Assembly (NCBI GenBank): GCA_001768325.1
Contig: MENQ01000030.1
Span: 1 to 64,000 of the forward strand
Direction of reading: 5' to 3'
Length of the DNA: 64,000 nt
DNA from: Bacteroidetes bacterium GWC2_46_850
GTDB lineage: Bacteria > Bacteroidota > Bacteroidia > Bacteroidales > Dysgonomonadaceae
Part shown: positions 60,070 to 64,000 of the stretch, piece after piece
Position numbering within the stretch: the stretch's first letter is position 1
Layout of the letters: every line of letters begins with the position of its first letter
Position numbers and translations under genes: made by a program
The notes under the pieces: generated by a model
Databases searched by the model: none
Seen by the model: only the letters and a program-made list of their open reading frames with translations
What the model was told of the DNA's origin: nothing

Positions 60070-62856
60070 TTATGGTTCTATGTTATTTATCTCCTGAATA
60101 GTTACAGGACCTAACAATCCGGAAGGCATGATATTCCAGATATCAAATTTAGTGGGCTGATAGGTGATACTGACAAAGTTTATCTCCTGAAATATACGCC
60201 ACTCAACACCTTTTCTATCGTAATCTGCAATACGGTTTGCAGGCAGGTTTGTGACCGCTATTTCTATCTTGTTTTCTCCATCCTGCAGTAGATCGCCTAT
60301 TTTTGTCTCAAAAGGAACGGCATAAAGTGTGCCGGCATCTTTGCCGTTGATCTTTATCTGAGCGCTCTCCCTCACATCGCCCAGCGAGAGCAGATATTCG
60401 GAGCCCGGATTCTTTTTGAACTGAAATGTTTTGCTGTAAAGTCCGGTACCTCTGTTGACCTTCAGGCTATCATGATCGATTTCCGTCCAGGAAGCAAGTG
60501 TATCAACAGAGAAATGCTCCTCTACAACCGGGTCACTATCAATAAATGATAATTCCCAGTCGGTGCTCAATGCAACCATCTCTCCGGTCGGTGCAAAGTA
60601 ATTCCACTCTGGGGATTCAACCTCATTGTAGAAGGTTTTGATAATGACCGATTCGCCAGGTTTCAACTGTAGGTAGACTTCAATTTTACCATCTTTATTA
60701 CGCAGTCTGGCCTTCCCCTTTTCTCCGTTCATCGGATTGAAAATCATTGCACTCTTAGCGGAAACTCCCAGTCCTACCCATCCATCTACGGGATTGTTGC
60801 TTAGCATCGACATGAAATAGATATGTCCGTTTTCATGTTTTCTTCTCACCAATTGACCACCTAATTCAGAAACAAATAACTCCTGGTCACTTTTCCATAA
60901 TTCCAGAATTTTGCCATAGTCGTTGCCGGTGATTACAGCACCCTTACCCAGTTCATTTCGGGTAACAGCATCAAATGTGTTTACATCAGGTAAATCAGAC
61001 ATCACCCGATTGAATTCTTCCCTTCTTTTATCCAGATCATACAGTCCCGGTACATCCGAAGGGTAGTGATCCACAAAAATCACTGTCGCACCCTGTTCGG
61101 TTAATTTTTTTATCTGCTCCATGGTTTCAAGCGGGATATTCTTTACCGCAGGAAGTATCAGCGCTTTATAGGTTGTGCCGCCCTCGGTTTTGAGCAATCC
61201 GTTCTCCAGGGTGGTAGTCATCAGAAAACGGTCTGAAATATAATCGAGGTCATATCCGCTCTCCATGATCCGGTCCACGGCATCGCAAAAATCGGGTAAC
61301 CGTTCCCGCATGCCATGAATGGCAAAGGTGGTAAAATAATTTCCCCGCTGCTCTTCCCAGATATCATAAATAGGCAGATAAAGCAGGAAGTCGTTGTCCG
61401 GTTTTCCGCTCTGGAGAAACGACTGTACACGGGCAATATAGTTGAAGAAGGCAGGTGCATCTTTCCAGATGGTGTTGGTGGGCGACATGTCCACCGAAGC
61501 GTAAAATTTCCATCCGGGCCATTTGGCATCTTCCGGCGAATAGGTTGAACCGTGAAAGAATACCCGATTCACTCCTGATGCAAACATCTGATCTATCTCA
61601 GGTTTAGCTTGTGAAAGTGAAGTTCTGAAATGCTCTGTCAGCCAGGTAAAAGTCTCGGATGATGTGAATTGTTTTCCTGAAATATGTGCTGCAGACGATG
61701 CATATTTAAGCACAGTAGGATCGCTGTCATTTTCTTTTCGGATGGAATCTTTTCTAAGCCCCGGGATGTCAAAATCTGTAATCCCAAACGATTCACACTC
61801 CGGGATGTCCACTGCTGCATACAGGTCAACCAGGTTGGCAGGTGAGCCGTGTGCCTGGTTTCTGGTCTTCACTCCATGAGAATGTGCCCATTTTGTCCAG
61901 GGTGTGGTGAAATTCTCCAGAAGTATGTTACCCACCGTTTCACGGTAATCAGCAATAACCCGTACAGACATATCTGTGGCCCCGTCGGCAAGCAGCTCCG
62001 GAAAATAGTCCTGCAATTTATATCCTCTTCTCTGTTCGAACTCATTCAGGAGTTCCGGTGTCCAGTCGGCACCATACACCTCATAAGAGTCGTTGAAGAA
62101 GGTATTCGGAAAAGGTGTTTCGTTTTCGGCAAAAGCCTTATCAAACCGATCCAGGTAACGCATCACCGCCTCCTTGTCGAAATGGTTCAGCACATAGCCC
62201 GCTCCGCCCGGAGCTGCTCTTTTTACCTGTTGCCTGCTTTTTCCCACAAAGAGGGCAATCACCCTGTAATCTTCACCCGCGGGTGCAACCCAGTCGAGAT
62301 ACCCTTCATCGGTGACCCTGTCGGTCAGGTCGATGGCATCTCCATTTGCCGGGTAGGCCATCACCTTGTCGATATAAGAAATGTCTGTTTGTCTTTTGTC
62401 TGAGATCTCAATTTTCTCCTCCAGTTTTTTCCCTCCTTTTACGTTGTATTGATTGAAGAAAGCTTTCGTGGCAGCATCCTCCACGCTGACCGTAGGCCCG
62501 CCGAAGGGCCATCCGGTACCATTGTTCATATCCACATCCATCCCCAGTCGGGTCGCTTCCGAAATGGTAAGACCGAGCATCTTCATCCATTCGGGAGAGA
62601 GGTAATCGATGTAGTGCGCTTCTCTTCCCTTTACCCCGTAGATGGGCGTAATTTCCACACCACCTATACCCGCATTGCCGAGTGCTTCCAGGTTATACGT
62701 TAGTCCGGCCGAATCCACATCATTGCCCATCCACCACCACCGTGTCCAGGGTTTGCTTTCAGCCGTTATCTCCGGCCAGCTGGTATCATTTGTTTTGATA
62801 CCACATCCTCCCAGAAACAATGCTAACATCAAGGATAAAATCATAGTCTGTTTCAT
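60070..62856 (-). CDS. GH106 alpha-L-rhamnosidase-like lipoprotein
   Basis: 928 residues with a lipobox (ALFLGGCGIK, Cys about 18). The GH106 start is evident (KPWTRWWWMGNDVDSAGLTYNLEAL, GGVEITPIYG, GMDVDMNNGTGWPFGGP), as are FFNDSYEVYGADWTPELLNEFEQRRGY, NQAHGSPANLVDLYAAVDIPE and GVNRVFFHGSTYSP. The C-terminal part has a GH2-like galactose-binding sandwich (about 790-920). It would release terminal alpha-L-rhamnose. With CE12 and GH115 it points to a rhamnose- and uronate-bearing glycan. Confidence 0.9.
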   Translation of the reverse strand: MKQTMILSLMLALFLGGCGIKTNDTSWPEITAESKPWTRWWWMGNDVDSAGLTYNLEALGNAGIGGVEITPIYGVKGREAHYIDYLSPEWMKMLGLTISEATRLGMDVDMNNGTGWPFGGPTVSVEDAATKAFFNQYNVKGGKKLEEKIEISDKRQTDISYIDKVMAYPANGDAIDLTDRVTDEGYLDWVAPAGEDYRVIALFVGKSRQQVKRAAPGGAGYVLNHFDKEAVMRYLDRFDKAFAENETPFPNTFFNDSYEVYGADWTPELLNEFEQRRGYKLQDYFPELLADGATDMSVRVIADYRETVGNILLENFTTPWTKWAHSHGVKTRNQAHGSPANLVDLYAAVDIPECESFGITDFDIPGLRKDSIRKENDSDPTVLKYASSAAHISGKQFTSSETFTWLTEHFRTSLSQAKPEIDQMFASGVNRVFFHGSTYSPEDAKWPGWKFYASVDMSPTNTIWKDAPAFFNYIARVQSFLQSGKPDNDFLLYLPIYDIWEEQRGNYFTTFAIHGMRERLPDFCDAVDRIMESGYDLDYISDRFLMTTTLENGLLKTEGGTTYKALILPAVKNIPLETMEQIKKLTEQGATVIFVDHYPSDVPGLYDLDKRREEFNRVMSDLPDVNTFDAVTRNELGKGAVITGNDYGKILELWKSDQELFVSELGGQLVRRKHENGHIYFMSMLSNNPVDGWVGLGVSAKSAMIFNPMNGEKGKARLRNKDGKIEVYLQLKPGESVIIKTFYNEVESPEWNYFAPTGEMVALSTDWELSFIDSDPVVEEHFSVDTLASWTEIDHDSLKVNRGTGLYSKTFQFKKNPGSEYLLSLGDVRESAQIKINGKDAGTLYAVPFETKIGDLLQDGENKIEIAVTNLPANRIADYDRKGVEWRIFQEINFVSITYQPTKFDIWNIMPSGLLGPVTIQEINNIEP

Positions 62857-62933
62857 ACTGTTATTTTATTTTTTTCAATTTTGTATTTAATCTTTCACCG
62901 ATTTGATAATCACAATTCTATATTGGCGAATTA

Positions 62934-64000
62934 TTAGCGTACCACTCCTTTTAATTCGTCCGGGGCATCCTTCGTGTTGATATGAAGCTTTTCACCCTCT
63001 ACTGTAACAATCTCTTCAATCATGGATAGCGCGACTTCCTGTTCGGGATGAAAAAGATTCGAATTCATATAGGTAAGAATGGAATGACGCAGCTGAGCAG
63101 CCACAGGCCTGTTTTTCAGATCATTTTTCAAATCGATACTGCAAACGACCAGTTTTCCGTTGCCTGTTTTTGTTTCAAACAACATGCCCAGCTTGCGGTT
63201 GATAAACCATGTGTCTATCGGTTGAACAAGCGGTTGAAATTCGGCCGGGAAACTATTCAACTCCATCACCTGAGCCTTGTGAACAAGTTCCCACCATTGC
63301 AGTCCGGTATAATAATCCGTGGGAAAATCACTGAAAATAGCATGATGATTGTTTATAAGCGTTCCCACTGTGTGGGGAGGACGCATTTTAAACCAGGAAG
63401 TATTCCAAAAGGCAGGTGTCATGGTTTGAACCACCTCTTTGCCTTGTTCCACTTTACCGGCAGTAAGGAAGAGTACCTTTCCACCGTTGACGAGTATATT
63501 TCTTGTTTGCTCGTCTAACGTGTCGGTTATATGTATGTCATCACCATGAACCTCAGGAAGAATAGAGGGATATACCCAGAAATCCCAGTTATTCATTACC
63601 TCCTTGCAATTCAGCCAGACCTTCAGATTCATTTTCTGAGCCTTTTCTATGTCATTCAAAGGTACATGGATGGTTCCCAGCTTTTGTCCGTTCCCAATTT
63701 GTATATCTGCAGGAGGCAGTACTCCTTTGGTATGCACATGACCATATACATCCTGAACCGACCAGTATACTGACTCTTTCACCAGCTCCTCCCTGCCAAA
63801 ATGAGATATCTCAATATCGGCTGTAAACTGTTCATTGTTTCTAAAAACATATTTATCCATTTGTGAAAGCAACACCGTAGGGGCACAAAACTGTCTGAAT
63901 GCTGCAGCATCCATATAACCTTTCTCTTCCCAGAAAGCATTCAGCACACCCACCAGCGCGGTACCCTGTCCGGAGTAGTCATTCAGGCTTAACAATTGAA
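62934..64000 (-). CDS. C-terminal part of a GH2-family glycoside hydrolase (cut by the window edge)
   Basis: About 355 residues are visible, in frame to the end of the window. The codon that looks like a start near 63995 is a TTG read as Leu inside QLLSLNDYSGQGTALVGVLNAFWEEKGY, a known internal motif of large Bacteroidetes GH2 proteins (the end of the TIM barrel). The rest is beta-rich C-terminal domains, ending about 77 bases before GH106. The catalytic residues lie outside the window, so activity cannot be assigned; beta-galactosidase-, glucuronidase- or mannosidase-like are all open. Confidence 0.8.
   Translation of the reverse strand, partial: QLLSLNDYSGQGTALVGVLNAFWEEKGYMDAAAFRQFCAPTVLLSQMDKYVFRNNEQFTADIEISHFGREELVKESVYWSVQDVYGHVHTKGVLPPADIQIGNGQKLGTIHVPLNDIEKAQKMNLKVWLNCKEVMNNWDFWVYPSILPEVHGDDIHITDTLDEQTRNILVNGGKVLFLTAGKVEQGKEVVQTMTPAFWNTSWFKMRPPHTVGTLINNHHAIFSDFPTDYYTGLQWWELVHKAQVMELNSFPAEFQPLVQPIDTWFINRKLGMLFETKTGNGKLVVCSIDLKNDLKNRPVAAQLRHSILTYMNSNLFHPEQEVALSMIEEIVTVEGEKLHINTKDAPDELKGVVR

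Noticed and set aside
63993-63995. Start codon for the last gene at the right edge
   Set aside because: The TTG lies within a conserved internal GH2 motif (QLLSLNDYSGQG), so the gene continues beyond the window.

Overview
The window comes from a member of the Bacteroidota, most likely order Bacteroidales. The evidence is two SusC/SusD pairs, lipoprotein-rich carbohydrate operons, promoters of the TAnnTTTG type, and housekeeping genes of Bacteroidales style. A genus such as Proteiniphilum or Dysgonomonas is only a guess. No rRNA, tRNA, insertion sequence or CRISPR array was seen.

Layout. Positions 1-14600 are mostly housekeeping: a TonB-domain protein and a TPR protein on the plus strand, then on the minus strand PBP1A, an outer-membrane barrel with a large TPR partner, a NUDIX hydrolase, the Fe-S carrier Mrp, a small four-helix-bundle protein and TrmB, and finally gdhA on the plus strand. 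A perfect hairpin at 14605-14640 separates gdhA from the carbohydrate region.

Positions 14689-48457 are two back-to-back minus-strand operons that together form a glucuronoxylan utilisation locus. The first (35198 down to about 19814, perhaps to 14689) is susC, susD, GH115, CE20-like esterase, GPH sugar symporter, GH10, GH43 and GH67, then uxuA, an SDR mannonate oxidoreductase, xylB and xylA. The second (48457 to 35671) is susC, susD, a surface glycan-binding protein, a GH10 xylanase split by two CBM4-like modules, a GH2 enzyme and a CE15 glucuronoyl esterase. Together they can bind xylan, remove acetyl, lignin-ester and glucuronate groups, cut the backbone, import the pieces, and send xylose (xylAB) and part of the glucuronate (SDR, uxuA) into central metabolism.

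Positions 48799-53195 hold a GH42 beta-galactosidase divergent from two tandem LacI-type regulators that are about 75% identical. Four copies of a 14-bp LacI-style palindrome, TGTG(G/T)ACGT(A/C)CACA, lie in pairs upstream of the two susC genes, so a LacI-controlled xylan regulon is likely. Positions 53273-64000 are a third minus-strand enzyme cluster (GH2, GH106, CE12, GH2-CE12 fusion, GH115) for a rhamnose- and uronate-containing glycan. It enters from beyond the right edge.

The most unusual non-coding signal is a family of 7-8 nt tandem arrays that completely fill several gene gaps in the first 20 kb. Two of them flank the four-helix-bundle gene in inverted orientation, as if the gene and its arrays had been inserted as one cassette between trmB and mrp.
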